Counted from the first letter of the stretch, positions 27,338 through 38,519 are shown. The stretch is 64,000 bases of DNA from Cellulomonas denverensis (GCF_012396125.1 NZ_JAAXOX010000006.1:62001-126000); one strand, 5' to 3'. Numbers and translations are program-made. Notes: a model not told the origin generated them from the letters alone.

Positions 27338-29785
27338 GTGGTGCGTCGTCGGCTGTGGATCACCGGGGTGGTGCAGGGGGTGGGTTTCCGTCCGCATGTG
27401 TACCGCCTGGCCCGGGAGCTCGGGGTGGCCGGCACGGTGGCGAACACCGCGGCCGGGGTGATCGTGCACGCCCAGGGGACCGCTGCGGTGCTGGACGAGC
27501 TGGCCCGCCGGATCCGGGACGATGCCCCGGCCGCGGCCCAGGTGCGCAGCCTCACCGCCGCCCCGCTGCCGGAGGACCCGGACCTGACCGGCTTCACCAT
27601 CCTGGCCTCGCTGCACGACCAGGACCGGCACACCACGGTCCCGGCCGACACCGCGGTCTGCGCGGACTGCCTACGCGAACTGCACGACCCCGGCGACCGG
27701 CGCTACCGGCACCCGCTGATCACCTGCACCGCCTGCGGCCCCCGGTTCACCATCGTGACCGGCCTGCCCTACGACCGGCCGCTGACCTCGATGGCGGGCT
27801 TCCCGCTCTGCCCGGACTGCGAGCGCGAGTACCACGACCCGGCCGACCGGCGGTTCCACGCCCAGCCGGTCGCCTGCCCCGCCTGTGGCCCGCGGCTGTG
27901 GGCCGAGGATGCCGACGGCCGGGTCGACGGCGACGAACCCGCGCTGGCCCGGGCGCAACGGGTGCTGGCCGACGGCGGCACGGTCGCGGTCAAAGGGCTC
28001 GGCGGCTACCACCTGGCCTGCCGCCCGGACGCCGCGCCGGTCGATCGCCTGCGCGCCCGCAAGCACCGGCCGGACAAGCCCTTCGCCCTGATGGCCGCCG
28101 ACCTGGCTGCCGCCCGCCGCCTGGTGCACCTGGACGACCCGGCCACCGACCTGCTCACCGCGCCCGCCCGGCCGATCGTGCTGGCCCCGCGCCGCCCGGA
28201 CGCCCCGGTGTCCGACCGGGTGGCCCCCGGCGCCCCCGACCTGGGCGTGCTGCTGGCCTACACCCCGCTGCACCACCTGCTGCTCAGCCCGGGACCGTCC
28301 GGGCTGCCGGTCGGCGACGTGCTGGTGATGACCAGTGCCAACCTGACCGATGAGCCGCTGTGCCACACCGACGACGTCCCGCTGCTGCTCGGCCTGGCGG
28401 ACCTGGTGCTGGGCCACGACCGCCCGATCGTCACGCCCTGCGACGACTCGGTGTTCCGGGTGGTGGACGGCCGGCCCTCGCCGGTGCGGCGCTCGCGCGG
28501 GTACGCCCCGCTGCCGGTGCAGCTGGACCCGGAGCGTGACCTGCCCGCCACCTTCGCGGTCGGCGCCGAGCTGAAGAACACCGTGTGCGTGCTGGACGGC
28601 GACCAGGCGGTGTGCTCCCAGCACCTGGGCGACATGGCCGGCTGGGAGTCGCAGCAGACCCTGGCCGCCACCGCCGCCCACCTGCTCGCGCTGTACCGGA
28701 TCCGCCCCGAGCGCTGGGCCGCCGACGCCCACCCGGCGTACCAGACCCGCGCCTGGGCCCAGCGGTTCGCCGACGTGCCGCTGATCGAGGTGCAGCACCA
28801 CCGGGCGCACGCCGCCGCCCTGCTCGCCGAGCACGACCTGCTGGCCGAACCCGCCCTGATCGTGTGCTTCGACGGCACCGGCTACGGCGACGACGGCACC
28901 GCCTGGGGCGGGGAGTGGCTGGCCACCGGCGGCGACCTGCTCGACCGGGGGCAGGCCGCGCTGACCCGGGTGGCAGGCCTGGCACCGGTGACGATGATCG
29001 GCGGCGACCGGGCGGTCCGGGAACCGTGGCGGCTCGCCCTGGCGCACCTGCGCCGCGCCGGGATCGACTGGGCCGAGGACCTGCCGCCGGTCGCGGGCAG
29101 CGCGCAGGCCGACCGGCGGCTGCTGGCCACCGCCCTGGACCGGGGCCTGGCGGCGACCACCACCACGTCGGCCGGGCGGCTGTTCGACGCGGTCGCCGCC
29201 CTGCTCGGGGTCCGGCAACGGATCAGCTACGAGGGCCAGGCGGCGATCGAGCTGGAACACCTGGCACTCGGCGCGCTGGGCGGTGCGCTCGCGGCCCAGG
29301 ACACCGACCCGGCGACCTGGGCCGGCGACCCTGCGGTGGCGACCGCGGGTGGCTGGACCGACGTCCCGGGTGACCTGTCCCTGGACACCCGGCGCGCCCT
29401 GCTCGATCCGGCCGCGATGCTCACCGCCCTGGTCGCCGGCCTGCGCACCGGCACCGGCCGCGCCGCCCTGGCCCTCGGCTTCCACCAGTGGCTGGCCACC
29501 GCGATCACCGACCGGGCGGTGGCCGAGCGCGACCGCACCGGGGTCGGCACGGTCGGGCTCACCGGCGGCGTCTTCGCCAACACCGTGCTGCTGCGCCTGG
29601 CCGGCGCACAGCTTGCGGCGCACGGCTTCCGGGTCCTGCGCCATCACCTCGTCCCCTGCAACGACGGGGGTCTCAGCCTCGGACAGGCCGTGCTCGCCGC
29701 GGCGGAATCGATGAAGGAGCAACAGCCATGTGCCTCGGCATCCCCGGCCGGGTCGAACGCATCTGGGACGACCACGGCGCCCTGA
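27338..29785 (+). CDS. hypF: Carbamoyltransferase HypF
   Basis: 815 residues, slightly longer than usual. Domains in order: acylphosphatase (residues 1-90, '[16 protein letters not shown]'), two zinc fingers with four CxxC pairs (about 108-185), YrdC-like domain (about 200-375, '[10 protein letters not shown]', 'RPDKPFALM', '[11 protein letters not shown]'), and Kae1-like carbamoyl-transfer domain ('[14 protein letters not shown]', '[17 protein letters not shown]', '[11 protein letters not shown]'). It converts carbamoyl phosphate for cyanide ligand synthesis with HypE. The end runs 58 bp into hypC copy 2 in another frame, replacing the usual C-terminus by about 18 variable residues. Confidence 0.95.
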   Translation: MVRRRLWITGVVQGVGFRPHVYRLARELGVAGTVANTAAGVIVHAQGTAAVLDELARRIRDDAPAAAQVRSLTAAPLPEDPDLTGFTILASLHDQDRHTTVPADTAVCADCLRELHDPGDRRYRHPLITCTACGPRFTIVTGLPYDRPLTSMAGFPLCPDCEREYHDPADRRFHAQPVACPACGPRLWAEDADGRVDGDEPALARAQRVLADGGTVAVKGLGGYHLACRPDAAPVDRLRARKHRPDKPFALMAADLAAARRLVHLDDPATDLLTAPARPIVLAPRRPDAPVSDRVAPGAPDLGVLLAYTPLHHLLLSPGPSGLPVGDVLVMTSANLTDEPLCHTDDVPLLLGLADLVLGHDRPIVTPCDDSVFRVVDGRPSPVRRSRGYAPLPVQLDPERDLPATFAVGAELKNTVCVLDGDQAVCSQHLGDMAGWESQQTLAATAAHLLALYRIRPERWAADAHPAYQTRAWAQRFADVPLIEVQHHRAHAAALLAEHDLLAEPALIVCFDGTGYGDDGTAWGGEWLATGGDLLDRGQAALTRVAGLAPVTMIGGDRAVREPWRLALAHLRRAGIDWAEDLPPVAGSAQADRRLLATALDRGLAATTTTSAGRLFDAVAALLGVRQRISYEGQAAIELEHLALGALGGALAAQDTDPATWAGDPAVATAGGWTDVPGDLSLDTRRALLDPAAMLTALVAGLRTGTGRAALALGFHQWLATAITDRAVAERDRTGVGTVGLTGGVFANTVLLRLAGAQLAAHGFRVLRHHLVPCNDGGLSLGQAVLAAAESMKEQQPCASASPAGSNASGTTTAP

Positions 29786-30012
29786 TGGCCGATGTCGACT
29801 TCGGTGGCGCCTCGACCCACGTGTGCCTGGAGTACCTGCCGGACCTGCGGGTCGGCGACTACACGATCGTGCACGCCGGCTTCGCGCTGACCCGGCTGGA
29901 CGAGGAGTCCGCGCTGGCCTCGCTGGCGGCATTCCGCGAGCTCGGGATGCTGGAGGCCGAACTCGGCATCGTGCTGCCACCGGCCGGTGCGGGCGAGGGA
30001 GGATCGCGATGA
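29728..30012 (+). CDS. hypC: HypC-family maturation chaperone (copy 2)
   Basis: 94 residues. It starts MCLGIPGRV with the required Cys2, and has '[20 protein letters not shown]' typical of HypC. The C-terminus is about 15 residues longer than copy 1. The ATG lies inside the hypF frame (58-bp overlap) and the stop overlaps hypD (ATGA), so the block hypF-hypC-hypD-hypE is tightly coupled. It probably works with HypD for HyaB, while copy 1 may serve the large-subunit-like protein. Confidence 0.92.
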   Translation: MCLGIPGRVERIWDDHGALMADVDFGGASTHVCLEYLPDLRVGDYTIVHAGFALTRLDEESALASLAAFRELGMLEAELGIVLPPAGAGEGGSR

Positions 30013-31118
30013 AGTACCTGGACGAGTTCAAGGACCCGGTGGTCGCCAAGCGGATGATCGACGACATCCTGGCGCTGGCCACCCGGCGCTGGACCCTGAT
30101 GGAGGTCTGCGGTGGCCAGACCCACTCGATCATCCGCAACGGCATCGACACCCTGCTCGCCGATGCGGTCGAGTTCATCCACGGCCCCGGCTGCCCGGTC
30201 TGCGTCACCCCGCTGGAGATGATCGACCGGGCGCTGGAGATCGCCTCCCGGCCGGACGTCATCTTCACCTCCTTCGGCGACATGATCCGGGTGCCCGGCA
30301 CCGGGCGGGACCTGTTCTCGGTGAAGGCGGCCGGCGGCGACGTGCGGATCGTCTACTCCCCGTTGGACGCGGTCGCGATCGCCGCGGACAACCCGGACAA
30401 GCAGGTGGTGTTCTTCGGGGTCGGCTTCGAGACCACCGCCCCGGCGAATGCGATGGCCGTGGTCACCGCCCGGCGGCGCGGCCTGACCAACTTCTCCATG
30501 CTCGCCTCGCACGTGCGGGTGCCACCGGCGATCCGCACCGTGATGGACTCCCCGGTCACCCGCGTGCAGGGCTTCCTGGCCGCCGGGCACGTGTGCACCG
30601 TGATGGGCACCAGCGAGTACGGGCCCCTGGTCGAGGAGTACGGCGTGCCGATCGTGGTCACCGGCTTCGAGCCGCTGGACCTGCTGGAGGGCATCCGGCA
30701 GACCGTCGCGCTGCTGGAGGCGGGCACCCCCGCGCTGCGCAACGCCTACCCGCGGGCGGTCGACCCCGGCGGCAACCCGGTCGCCCAGAACGTGCTGGCC
30801 GACGTGTTCGAGGTCTGCGACCGGCAGTGGCGGGGGATCGGCATGATCCCGGCCTCCGGCTGGCAGCTGTCCCCGGCCTGGCGCGAGTTCGACGCCTCGA
30901 TCCGGTTCGACGTGGACGACGTGCACACCGCCGAACCGGAGGAGTGCCACTCCGGAGAGGTGCTGCAGGGCCTGATCAAACCCTTCGAGTGCCCGTCCTT
31001 CGGCACCCTGTGCACCCCCCGCACCCCGCTCGGCGCCACCATGGTCTCCGCCGAGGGAGCGTGTGCCGCCTACTACGAGTTCCGCCGCCTCGACCTCCCC
31101 GTGAAGGTGACCCCGTGA
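30009..31118 (+). CDS. hypD: Hydrogenase maturation protein HypD
   Basis: 369 residues, normal length. Conserved motifs: 'VCGGQTHSI' near residue 36, '[10 protein letters not shown]' near 60, '[10 protein letters not shown]', and the C-terminal [4Fe-4S] Cys set in '[20 protein letters not shown]' followed by 'FGTLCTP' and '[10 protein letters not shown]'. HypD is the scaffold where CN and CO are attached to iron. Start overlaps hypC (ATGA); stop overlaps hypE (GTGA). Confidence 0.96.
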   Translation: MKYLDEFKDPVVAKRMIDDILALATRRWTLMEVCGGQTHSIIRNGIDTLLADAVEFIHGPGCPVCVTPLEMIDRALEIASRPDVIFTSFGDMIRVPGTGRDLFSVKAAGGDVRIVYSPLDAVAIAADNPDKQVVFFGVGFETTAPANAMAVVTARRRGLTNFSMLASHVRVPPAIRTVMDSPVTRVQGFLAAGHVCTVMGTSEYGPLVEEYGVPIVVTGFEPLDLLEGIRQTVALLEAGTPALRNAYPRAVDPGGNPVAQNVLADVFEVCDRQWRGIGMIPASGWQLSPAWREFDASIRFDVDDVHTAEPEECHSGEVLQGLIKPFECPSFGTLCTPRTPLGATMVSAEGACAAYYEFRRLDLPVKVTP

Positions 31119-32188
31119 CCGATCTGCCCATCGCCCCGCTCGACGTCGAGGGCTGGTCCTGCCCCGTGCCGCTGCGCCACACCGACCGGATCGTGCTCGG
31201 CCACGGCGGTGGCGGCGTGCTGTCCGGCGAACTGATCGAGCACCTGTTCCTGCCGGCCCTCGGCGACGAGACCAACGCCGAGATGCGTGACTCCGCGGTG
31301 CTCGGCCTGCCCTGCGGCGGTCGGCTGGCCTTCACCACCGACTCCTACGTGGTCTCGCCACTGTTCTTCCCCGGTGGCTGCATCGGCGACCTGGCGGTGA
31401 ACGGCACCGTCAACGACCTGGCGATGTCCGGCGCCCAACCGCTCGCGCTGTCCGCGGCGTTCATCCTGGAGGAGGGCCTGGAGACCGCCACTCTGGGCCG
31501 GGTCGCCCAGGCGCTCGGGGATGCCGCCCGGGCCGCCGGGGTCCGGATCGTCACCGGCGACACCAAGGTCGTCGACCGCGGCAAGGCCGACCAGCTGTTC
31601 ATCAACACCGCCGGCGTCGGCCTGGTCCCGGACGGCGTCGACATCCGCCCGGACCGCGCCACCCCGGGCGACGTGGTGCTGGTCTCCGGCCTGATCGGCG
31701 AACACGGCGTCGCGATCATGTCGCTGCGCGAGGGCATCGAGTTCGGCACCACCCTGACCTCCGACACCGCACCCCTGCACGGCCTGGTCGCCGACCTGCT
31801 CGCCGCCGTCCCGGACGTGCACGTGCTGCGCGACCCCACCCGGGGCGGCGTCGCCGGATCGCTGTCCGAGATCGCCGAGGTGGCCGGGGCCGGCATCGAG
31901 GTCGAGGAGTCCGCGCTCCCGGTGCCCGAGGCGGTCGCCGCCGCCTGCGGCTTCCTCGGCCTGGACCCGATGCACGTGGCCAACGAGGGCAAGCTGGTCG
32001 CGATCGTCCCCGGCGAGCACGCCGACGCGGCGCTCGCGGCACTGCGCGCCCACCCGCTCGGGGCGCAGGCCGCCGTGATCGGGACAGTCACCGACCAGCA
32101 CCCCGGCATCCTGGTCGCCCGCTCGCCGCTGGGCGCGGGGCGGGTGGTGTCCCGGCCGATGGGGGAGCAGCTGCCGCGGATCTGCTGA
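31115..32188 (+). CDS. hypE: Hydrogenase maturation protein HypE
   Basis: 357 residues, GTG start overlapping hypD. PurM-like/AIR-synthase fold: '[14 protein letters not shown]', '[16 protein letters not shown]', '[11 protein letters not shown]', '[10 protein letters not shown]', '[12 protein letters not shown]', '[10 protein letters not shown]'. It ends in PRIC, the C-terminal Cys that is carbamoylated by HypF and dehydrated to thiocyanate. Last gene of the hyp operon; downstream is a convergent DUF4241 gene. Confidence 0.96.
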   Translation: MTDLPIAPLDVEGWSCPVPLRHTDRIVLGHGGGGVLSGELIEHLFLPALGDETNAEMRDSAVLGLPCGGRLAFTTDSYVVSPLFFPGGCIGDLAVNGTVNDLAMSGAQPLALSAAFILEEGLETATLGRVAQALGDAARAAGVRIVTGDTKVVDRGKADQLFINTAGVGLVPDGVDIRPDRATPGDVVLVSGLIGEHGVAIMSLREGIEFGTTLTSDTAPLHGLVADLLAAVPDVHVLRDPTRGGVAGSLSEIAEVAGAGIEVEESALPVPEAVAAACGFLGLDPMHVANEGKLVAIVPGEHADAALAALRAHPLGAQAAVIGTVTDQHPGILVARSPLGAGRVVSRPMGEQLPRIC

Positions 32189-32204
32189 CCGCCGCCCCCC
32201 GGGC

Positions 32205-32867
32205 TCAGGCTGACGGGCGGTCGTCCTCGGGGTCCTCGACCAGCAGGTCGATGTGCACCGACAGCAGGCGTCCGTCGGTGTCGTAGCCGCCGACCACGGG
32301 GAAGAACCCGTCCCCCCACCCCGAGTGGCTGAGCACCACGTTCTCGCCGGCCGTCGCGTGCGGCATCGTGATGTTGGCGAGGCCCGGCCCGAGGTGCTCG
32401 GCCGAGTCCATCAGGGCGAACCAGGAGTCGGGCCGCCCGGTGTCGTACACCTCGTCGTACCAGGTCATGGGCGGCGGCATGCACCGCCCCACCGCCTCCT
32501 GGTCGGCGAAGGCCACCGTCCCGGCATCCACGCCGACCCCGTAGACCAGCCCCGGTTCGGGGGTCACCCCGTCCGGGGTCAGCCGTGGGGTGGTGGCGGG
32601 CTCACCGTCGGCCAGGATGACGCTGAGCCAGGCCTCGCGGAGATGGCTGCCGTCCTGGGCGTCGCTCACATCGACGACCGTGACCCGGACCGGGTACTCG
32701 CCGGGCGGGACCCGGACCACCATCCCCTCGCCCAGTGCCACGAACGGGTCGGACGCCTCGAGCCGGCCGCTCGGCAGCCGCAGCGTCCCCAGGTCGACCA
32801 CATGATGCGTGTACTTCCAGCCCTCGATGCGGCCGGTGCGCAGTGCCAGCAGGGGCGTCTGTTCCAT
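32205..32867 (-). CDS. DUF4241 domain protein
   Basis: 220 residues, soluble, no signal peptide or membrane segment. The C-terminal region with 'VLSHSGWGDGFFPVVGGYD' followed by 'GRLLSVHIDLLV' fits DUF4241; 'GEYPVRVTVVDV' lies in the middle. The family is widespread in bacteria and not functionally defined (often annotated as possible immunity or regulatory proteins). Single minus-strand gene, convergent with hypE and divergent from the cold-shock gene. Confidence 0.75.
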   Translation of the reverse strand: MEQTPLLALRTGRIEGWKYTHHVVDLGTLRLPSGRLEASDPFVALGEGMVVRVPPGEYPVRVTVVDVSDAQDGSHLREAWLSVILADGEPATTPRLTPDGVTPEPGLVYGVGVDAGTVAFADQEAVGRCMPPPMTWYDEVYDTGRPDSWFALMDSAEHLGPGLANITMPHATAGENVVLSHSGWGDGFFPVVGGYDTDGRLLSVHIDLLVEDPEDDRPSA

Positions 32868-32958
32868 CCAGAGAGCCTAGGACGAGCGCGACATCGCCGG
32901 GGCGATCCGGGGGACACTGGATCCCAGCAACCCGCCACCACCACCAAGGAGCACCACC

Positions 32959-33897
32959 GTGCAGCAGGGAACCGTCCGCTGGTTCGACACCGAGCGAGGC
33001 TTCGGCTTCATCGCCCCCGCCGACGAGACGGACGACCTGTTCGTCCACGCCTCGGAGATCGTCGGCCAGGACGGCACGACGGTGCTGCGCGAGGGCCAGG
33101 CCGTCGAGTTCGAAGTCGGCGAGGGCGACCGCGGCCCGCAGGCCCGCCGGGTCCGGGTCACCGGCGACGTCGCTGCGGACGCCACCCTCGGCGTGCTCGG
33201 CACCGTCAACTGGTACGAGCCGGCCAAGGGCTACGGCTTTCTCACCCGCGACGACGGCCAGGGCGAGATCTTCGTGCACAGCTCGGCCATCGTCGGCGGC
33301 GGCGTGCTCACCGACGGCCAGCCGGTCGCGTTCCTGGTGGTCGAGGGCGAGAAGGGCCCGCAGGCCGACCACGTGCTGCCGCTCGCCATCGGCGCCGGGC
33401 CCGCAACGGCCCCCCGGAACGACGGCGCCGACGGCACCGTGAACTGGTACGACGCCGGCAAGGGCTTCGGCTTCATCACCCCGGACTCCGGCGAGCAGGA
33501 CGTCTTCGTGCACGCACGCGCGCTGTCCGGCGACCTCGCCGAGCTCGCCGAGGGCGACCGGGTCAGCTACCGCACCGCGGAGGGCGACCGGGGCGTGCAG
33601 GCCCAGGGCGTCCGGCTGGTCGGCGGCCGGGCCCGCGGTGGCCGGGGCGGATCCGACCGGGGTGGGTCGGGCCGGGGTGGATCGGACCGCCCCACCCGCG
33701 GCGGCCAGGGCGTCGTGGCGCGCTTCGATGCCGACCGCGGCTTCGGCTTCATCACCCCCGACGACGGCGGGCCGGACCTGTTCGTGCACGTGTCGGTGGT
33801 CCGCGACGGGGAGCCGCTGTACGAGGGCGACCGGGTGCGGTACCAGGTGCGGCAGAGCGACCGTGGGCCGCAGGCGGACCGGGTGGACCTGGTCTGA
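32959..33897 (+). CDS. Protein with four cold-shock domains and a Gly/Arg-rich linker
   Basis: 312 residues, GTG start after AAGGAG. Four CSD repeats: residues 1-68, 79-143, 158-222 and 250-312. Each has an RNP1-like core (GFGFI, GYGFL, GFGFI, GFGFI) and an RNP2-like core (DLFVH, EIFVH, DVFVH, DLFVH). Between domains 3 and 4 is a flexible linker (223-249) rich in Arg-Gly-Gly and Ser-Asp-Arg units. Bacterial CspA proteins have one domain of about 67 residues; four in one chain suggests extended single-stranded RNA or DNA binding. Single gene with about 90 bases of upstream non-coding sequence. Function is inferred from the domain family. Confidence 0.88.
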   Translation: MQQGTVRWFDTERGFGFIAPADETDDLFVHASEIVGQDGTTVLREGQAVEFEVGEGDRGPQARRVRVTGDVAADATLGVLGTVNWYEPAKGYGFLTRDDGQGEIFVHSSAIVGGGVLTDGQPVAFLVVEGEKGPQADHVLPLAIGAGPATAPRNDGADGTVNWYDAGKGFGFITPDSGEQDVFVHARALSGDLAELAEGDRVSYRTAEGDRGVQAQGVRLVGGRARGGRGGSDRGGSGRGGSDRPTRGGQGVVARFDADRGFGFITPDDGGPDLFVHVSVVRDGEPLYEGDRVRYQVRQSDRGPQADRVDLV

Positions 33898-33946
33898 GGT
33901 CCACACCGGCCGGGATCACCGAGTCTGCATCAATCCCAGGACGGCC

Positions 33947-34843
33947 TCACGCCTCGGGGATCGCCCGAGCGAAGAACTCCGGCCGCGGGACGTCGGGGTC
34001 GGGCCCGCCGCGCACGCCGGTGTCCAGGGCGTCGATCGCGGCCAGCTCGTCGGCCGTCAGGTCGAACGACACCACGTCGAAGTTCTCCGCGATGCGCGCC
34101 GGGGTGACCGACTTCGGGATCGCGGACCTGCCCTGCTGGAGGTGCCACCGCAACATCACCTGGGCCGCGGTCCGGCCGTGCGCGGCGGCGATCCCGGCGA
34201 TCGTCGGGTCGTCGAGCGTGCTGCGGCGGGTGTCGTCGCCCCAGCCGGGGTAGAACGTGATCCCGCCGATCGGCGACCACGCCTGCGTGAGCACGCCGTG
34301 CTGCGCGTCCGCCGCCTGCACGGTGGGTTGGGTGAAGTACGGGTGCAGCTCGACCTGGTTGACCGCGGGCACGACCTCGACCTGGCCGAGCAGGGTGTCC
34401 AGGTGGTGCGGCATGAAGTTGCTGACACCGATCGCCCGGACGGCACCGTCGGCCAGCAGCTTCTCCAACGCCCGGTACGCGCCGACGGTCAGATCGAACC
34501 GGTCCGGCGCGGGCTGGTGCAGGATCAGCAGGTCGAGCTGGTCGAGACCGAGCTTGCGGGCCGACTTGTCGAAGGCATGCAGCGTCTGGTCGTACCCGTA
34601 GTCGGACACCCAGACCTTCGTCTCGACGAACACGTCGTCACGGGCCAGCCCGGACTGCGCCAGCGCCTGCCCGACCCCGCGCTCGTTGCCGTAGGCGGCA
34701 GCGGTGTCGATGTGCCGGTAGCCGACCTCCAGGGCGGCGCGAACCGCCGCGGCCGTCTCGTCGGGCGGGGTCTGGAACACCCCGAAGCCCAGGGCCGGCA
34801 TGGTGACACCGTTGTTCAGGGTGAGGGTCGGGATCATCGTCAT
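33947..34843 (-). CDS. Aldo/keto reductase
   Basis: 298 residues. NADPH-dependent reductase of the AKR5-like type: catalytic tetrad Asp and Tyr in 'HIDTAAAYGNERGVG', Lys in 'VETKVWVSDYG', His in 'LLILHQPAPD'; also 'AIGVSNFMPHHL', 'NQVELHPYF' and 'IPKSVTPARIAENFDV' for NADP binding. Start is set at the MTMIPTL ATG; the frame continues upstream only as a shadow of the regulator gene. It is divergent from an Xre/MmyB regulator gene, which probably controls it. Substrate unknown. Confidence 0.92.
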   Translation of the reverse strand: MTMIPTLTLNNGVTMPALGFGVFQTPPDETAAAVRAALEVGYRHIDTAAAYGNERGVGQALAQSGLARDDVFVETKVWVSDYGYDQTLHAFDKSARKLGLDQLDLLILHQPAPDRFDLTVGAYRALEKLLADGAVRAIGVSNFMPHHLDTLLGQVEVVPAVNQVELHPYFTQPTVQAADAQHGVLTQAWSPIGGITFYPGWGDDTRRSTLDDPTIAGIAAAHGRTAAQVMLRWHLQQGRSAIPKSVTPARIAENFDVVSFDLTADELAAIDALDTGVRGGPDPDVPRPEFFARAIPEA

Positions 34844-34960
34844 GCCTGTCACGCTAGGAGTGGATCGAGCGGGCCGGGAGGGTCTGGTGTTACCCCGCTC
34901 GCCGGGCCCGGTCATGCCAGTCCCTCCCTGGTCGGACCCGCCGGGACGTACCGTCGGAAC

Positions 34961-35863
34961 ATGGACCTGAGAGCCGAGACCCGGGAGTTCCTCACCACTC
35001 GGCGTGCCCGCATCACCCCCGAGCGCGCCAACCTGGCCGCCTATGGCGGCAACCGCCGCGTGCCGGGGTTGCGCCGGGAGGAGGTCGCGATGCTCGCCGG
35101 GGTCAGCATCGACTACTACACCCGGATGGAGCGCGGGAACCTCGCCGGCGTCTCCGAGGAGGTCCTGGAGTCGTTGGCCGAGGCGCTGCAGCTCGACGAG
35201 GCCGAGCGCGGTCACCTGCTCGACCTGGCCCGTGCCGCCAATGCCTCCGGCGCGGCCCGCTCGCGCGCCCGCCGCGCCCCCACCGCCGTGCTGCGACCCG
35301 CGGTCCAGCGGGTGGTCGACGCCCTGGACGCACCGGCATTCGTGCGCAACGGGCGCCTGGACGTGCTGCACGCGAATCTGCTCGGCCGGGCGCTGTATGC
35401 GCCGCTGTACGACTCACCGACCCACGTCCCGGGCAGGCCGGTCAACACCGCCCGGTTCCAGTTCCTCGACCCGGGTGCCGCACGTGAGTTCTGGGGCGCG
35501 AAGGCGGACCGGATGGCCCACGACGCGGTCGCGATCCTGCGGGTCGAGGCCGGGCGCAACCCCTACGACAAGCGCCTGACCGACCTCGTCGGTGAGCTGT
35601 CCACCCGCAGCGAGGACTTCCGCCGGCTGTGGGCCTCGCACGACGTGCGCTATCACCGCTCCGGCACGAAGGTCTTCCACCATCCGGCGGTCGGCGTCCT
35701 CGAGCTCGACTACGAGGCGCTCATGCTGCCCGCCGACCCCGGTCTGCAGCTCAACGTGTACACCGCCGCCCCCGCCACGCCCTCGGCCGACGGCCTCGCG
35801 CTGCTCGCGTCGTGGGCGGCGACCACGCTGGTGTCGCCGTCACCCTCCGACGCCTCCCGCTGA
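34961..35863 (+). CDS. Xre-type regulator with MmyB-like ligand domain
   Basis: 300 residues. N-terminal helix-turn-helix residues about 8-85 with the family hallmark 'RVPGLRREEVAMLAGVSIDYYTRMERGN' compressed in 'GLRREEVAMLAGVSIDYY' and 'GVSEEVLESLAEALQLDEAE'. Residues 105-290 form the MmyB-like ligand-binding domain (PAS-like; 'VRNGRLDVLHANLLGRALY', 'FHHPAVGVLELDYEAL'), which in related proteins binds fatty-acid-like ligands. It is divergent from the aldo/keto reductase gene, about 117 bases apart. Confidence 0.9.
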   Translation: MDLRAETREFLTTRRARITPERANLAAYGGNRRVPGLRREEVAMLAGVSIDYYTRMERGNLAGVSEEVLESLAEALQLDEAERGHLLDLARAANASGAARSRARRAPTAVLRPAVQRVVDALDAPAFVRNGRLDVLHANLLGRALYAPLYDSPTHVPGRPVNTARFQFLDPGAAREFWGAKADRMAHDAVAILRVEAGRNPYDKRLTDLVGELSTRSEDFRRLWASHDVRYHRSGTKVFHHPAVGVLELDYEALMLPADPGLQLNVYTAAPATPSADGLALLASWAATTLVSPSPSDASR

Positions 35864-35917
35864 CACCGCTTCCTGCCTGGGGCAGGGCCCTCCGGGAACA
35901 ATCCCTCGTTCTCCAGA

Positions 35918-35938
35918 GTTGAGCCAGTCAGACTCAAG
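35918..35938. promoter_or_regulatory. HAIR element 1 (HspR operator)
   Basis: Half-sites GTTGAGC and ACTCAAG separated by 7 bases, one or two mismatches from the HAIR consensus CTTGAGT-N7-ACTCAAG. It lies 120 bases upstream of dnaK; hspR is the last gene of the same operon. Confidence 0.88.
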
Positions 35939-35980
35939 TTCACCGCCCCCGAGTTGCCAGCCGCAGCCGACCGGCGCAGA

Positions 35981-36001
35981 CTTGAGCGCAGACGACTCAA
36001 G
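35981..36001. promoter_or_regulatory. HAIR element 2 (HspR operator)
   Basis: Half-sites CTTGAGC and ACTCAAG separated by 7 bases, one mismatch from consensus. Centre-to-centre distance to HAIR 1 is 63 bp, six helical turns, which favours cooperative repression of dnaK. Confidence 0.92.
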
Positions 36002-36057
36002 TCGTCCCCGTGACGACGACCCAGACCTGAACAGCAGGACGAAGGAAGGCATCAGAC

Positions 36058-37917
36058 ATGGCACGTGCAGTCGGCATCGACCTCGGTACCACCAACTCCG
36101 TGGTCGCGGTCCTCGAGGGTGGCGAGCCCACCGTCATCGCGAACGCCGAGGGTTCCCGGACCACCCCGTCGGTGGTGGCGTTCTCCAAGACCGGCGAGGT
36201 GCTGGTCGGCGAGGTCGCCAAGCGCCAGGCGGTCACCAACGTCGACCGGACGATCACCTCGGTCAAGCGCCACATGGGCACCGACTGGACCACCGAGGAG
36301 ATCGACGGCAAGAAGTACACCCCGCAGGAGATCAGCGCCCGGGTGCTGGGCAAGCTGAAGCGCGACGCCGAGGAGTACCTGGGCGAGCCGGTCACCGACG
36401 CGGTGATCACGGTCCCGGCGTACTTCAACGACGCCGAGCGCCAGGCCACCAAGGACGCCGGCCAGATCGCCGGCCTGAACGTGCTGCGGATCGTGAACGA
36501 GCCGACCGCCGCCGCGCTGGCCTACGGCCTGGAGAAGGGCAAGGAGGACGAGCTCATCCTGGTCTTCGACCTGGGTGGCGGCACCTTCGACGTGTCCCTG
36601 CTCGAGGTGGGCAAGGACGACGACTTCTCCACCATCGAGGTGCGTGCGACCTCCGGTGACAACCGCCTCGGCGGCGACGACTGGGACAACCGGATCGTCG
36701 AGTGGCTGGTCTCGCAGGTGAAGAACTCGACCGGCGTCGACCTGTCCAAGGACAAGATCGCGCTGCAGCGGCTGCGTGAGGCCGCCGAGCAGGCCAAGAA
36801 GGAGCTGTCGTCCGCGACCAGCACCAACATCAGCCTGCAGTACCTCTCGATGAGCGAGAACGGCCCGATCCACCTGGACGAGAAGCTCACCCGGGCCCAG
36901 TTCCAGGAGATGACCAAGGACCTGCTCGAGCGGACCAAGGCGCCGTTCAACGCGGTGATCCGGGACGCCGGCATCAAGCTGTCGGACATCGACCACGTCG
37001 TGCTGGTCGGTGGCTCGACCCGGATGCCCGCCGTCACCGAGGTCGTGCGCGAGCTGACCGGTGGCAAGGAGCCGAACAAGGGCGTCAACCCGGACGAGGT
37101 CGTGGCCGTCGGTGCCGCGCTGCAGGCCGGTGTGATCAAGGGCGACCGCAAGGACGTGCTCCTGATCGACGTCACCCCGCTGTCCCTGGGCATCGAGACC
37201 AAGGGTGGCGTGATGACCAAGCTGATCGAGCGCAACACCGCGATCCCGACCAAGCGCAGCGAGATCTTCTCCACCGCGGAGGACAACCAGCCCTCGGTGC
37301 TGATCCAGGTGTTCCAGGGTGAGCGCGAGTTCGCCCGGGACAACAAGCCGCTGGGCACCTTCGAGCTGACCGGCATCGCCCCGGCCCCCCGTGGCATGCC
37401 GCAGATCGAGGTCACCTTCGACATCGACGCGAACGGCATCGTGCACGTGTCCGCCAAGGACCGTGGCACCGGCAAGGAGCAGTCGATGACCATCTCCGGT
37501 GGTTCCGGCCTGCCGAAGGACGAGATCGACCGGATGGTCAAGGAGGCCGAGGCACACGCCGCCGAGGACAAGAAGCGCCGTGAGGAGGCGGAGACCCGCA
37601 ACTCCGCCGAGCAGCTGGTGTACTCCACCGAGAAGCTGCTCACCGACAACGACGACAAGCTGTCCGACGACGTCAAGACCGAGGTCCGCACGGCCGTCGA
37701 CGACCTGAAGAAGGCGCTGGAGGGCGAGGACCTGGCCGAGGTCACCGCCAAGCAGTCCGCCCTGGTCGCCGCCAGTCAGAAGATCGGTGAGGCGCTGTAC
37801 GCCCAGAACCAGGCCGACGCCGCGCAGCAGCCGGCCGCCGACGAGGCCCCGGCCTCCGGTGCGGACGACGACGTGGTGGACGCCGAGATCGTCGACGACG
37901 AGGGTGACAAGAAGTGA
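36058..37917 (+). CDS. dnaK: Hsp70 chaperone DnaK
   Basis: 619 residues, the standard actinobacterial length. ATPase domain motifs '[13 protein letters not shown]', '[20 protein letters not shown]', '[15 protein letters not shown]' and '[11 protein letters not shown]'; substrate domain with '[20 protein letters not shown]'; the C-terminus ends in an acidic tail '[12 protein letters not shown]'. First gene of dnaK-grpE-dnaJ-hspR. Two HAIR operators upstream indicate repression by HspR and induction on heat or protein stress. Confidence 0.98.
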   Translation: MARAVGIDLGTTNSVVAVLEGGEPTVIANAEGSRTTPSVVAFSKTGEVLVGEVAKRQAVTNVDRTITSVKRHMGTDWTTEEIDGKKYTPQEISARVLGKLKRDAEEYLGEPVTDAVITVPAYFNDAERQATKDAGQIAGLNVLRIVNEPTAAALAYGLEKGKEDELILVFDLGGGTFDVSLLEVGKDDDFSTIEVRATSGDNRLGGDDWDNRIVEWLVSQVKNSTGVDLSKDKIALQRLREAAEQAKKELSSATSTNISLQYLSMSENGPIHLDEKLTRAQFQEMTKDLLERTKAPFNAVIRDAGIKLSDIDHVVLVGGSTRMPAVTEVVRELTGGKEPNKGVNPDEVVAVGAALQAGVIKGDRKDVLLIDVTPLSLGIETKGGVMTKLIERNTAIPTKRSEIFSTAEDNQPSVLIQVFQGEREFARDNKPLGTFELTGIAPAPRGMPQIEVTFDIDANGIVHVSAKDRGTGKEQSMTISGGSGLPKDEIDRMVKEAEAHAAEDKKRREEAETRNSAEQLVYSTEKLLTDNDDKLSDDVKTEVRTAVDDLKKALEGEDLAEVTAKQSALVAASQKIGEALYAQNQADAAQQPAADEAPASGADDDVVDAEIVDDEGDKK

Positions 37918-38519
37918 CCGAGGAGAACCCCGAGGAGACCCCTCGCTTCACGGACAAGCGCCGCATCGACCCGGAGACCGGCGAGGTGCGCGAGCCCAGC
38001 GCCGAGGAGCAGGTGCTCGCCGAGGCCGAGGCGGTCGCCGGTGCGGCAGAGGAGACCGTGGTCCTGGAGGGCCTGGTCGAGGCGGAGAAGCTGGCGGCCG
38101 AGCGGCTGGACGAGCTCCAGCGCCGCAACGCCGACTACTACAACCTCGAGCAGCAGTACTCGGCGTTCGTGAAGCGGTCCAAGGCGGACAACGCGGCGGC
38201 CCGGGACTCCGGGGTCGCGGCGGTCGCCGAGGCGCTGATCAGCGTCCTGGACGACATCGAGCTGGCCCGCCAGCACGGCGACCTCACCGGCCCGTTCGCG
38301 TCGATCGCGGAGAAGCTGGAGAGCACGCTGGGCCGGTTCGGCATCGAGCGTTACGGCACCGCCGGGGAGACCTTCGACCCGACCGTGCACGAGGCGCTGA
38401 TGCACGGGCACGCCGCGGATGTCACCGAGACGACCGTGCAGCAGGTGCTGCAGCCCGGTTACCGGATGGGCGAGCGGATCATCCGCGCCGCCCGGGTGGC
38501 CGTGGTCGACCCGGAGTGA
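37914..38519 (+). CDS. grpE: Nucleotide exchange factor GrpE
   Basis: 201 residues, GTG start overlapping the dnaK stop (GTGA). An acidic N-terminus is followed by a long coiled-coil helix ('[20 protein letters not shown]') and the C-terminal beta domain with '[20 protein letters not shown]' and '[20 protein letters not shown]'. It releases ADP from DnaK. Confidence 0.96.
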   Translation: MTEENPEETPRFTDKRRIDPETGEVREPSAEEQVLAEAEAVAGAAEETVVLEGLVEAEKLAAERLDELQRRNADYYNLEQQYSAFVKRSKADNAAARDSGVAAVAEALISVLDDIELARQHGDLTGPFASIAEKLESTLGRFGIERYGTAGETFDPTVHEALMHGHAADVTETTVQQVLQPGYRMGERIIRAARVAVVDPE

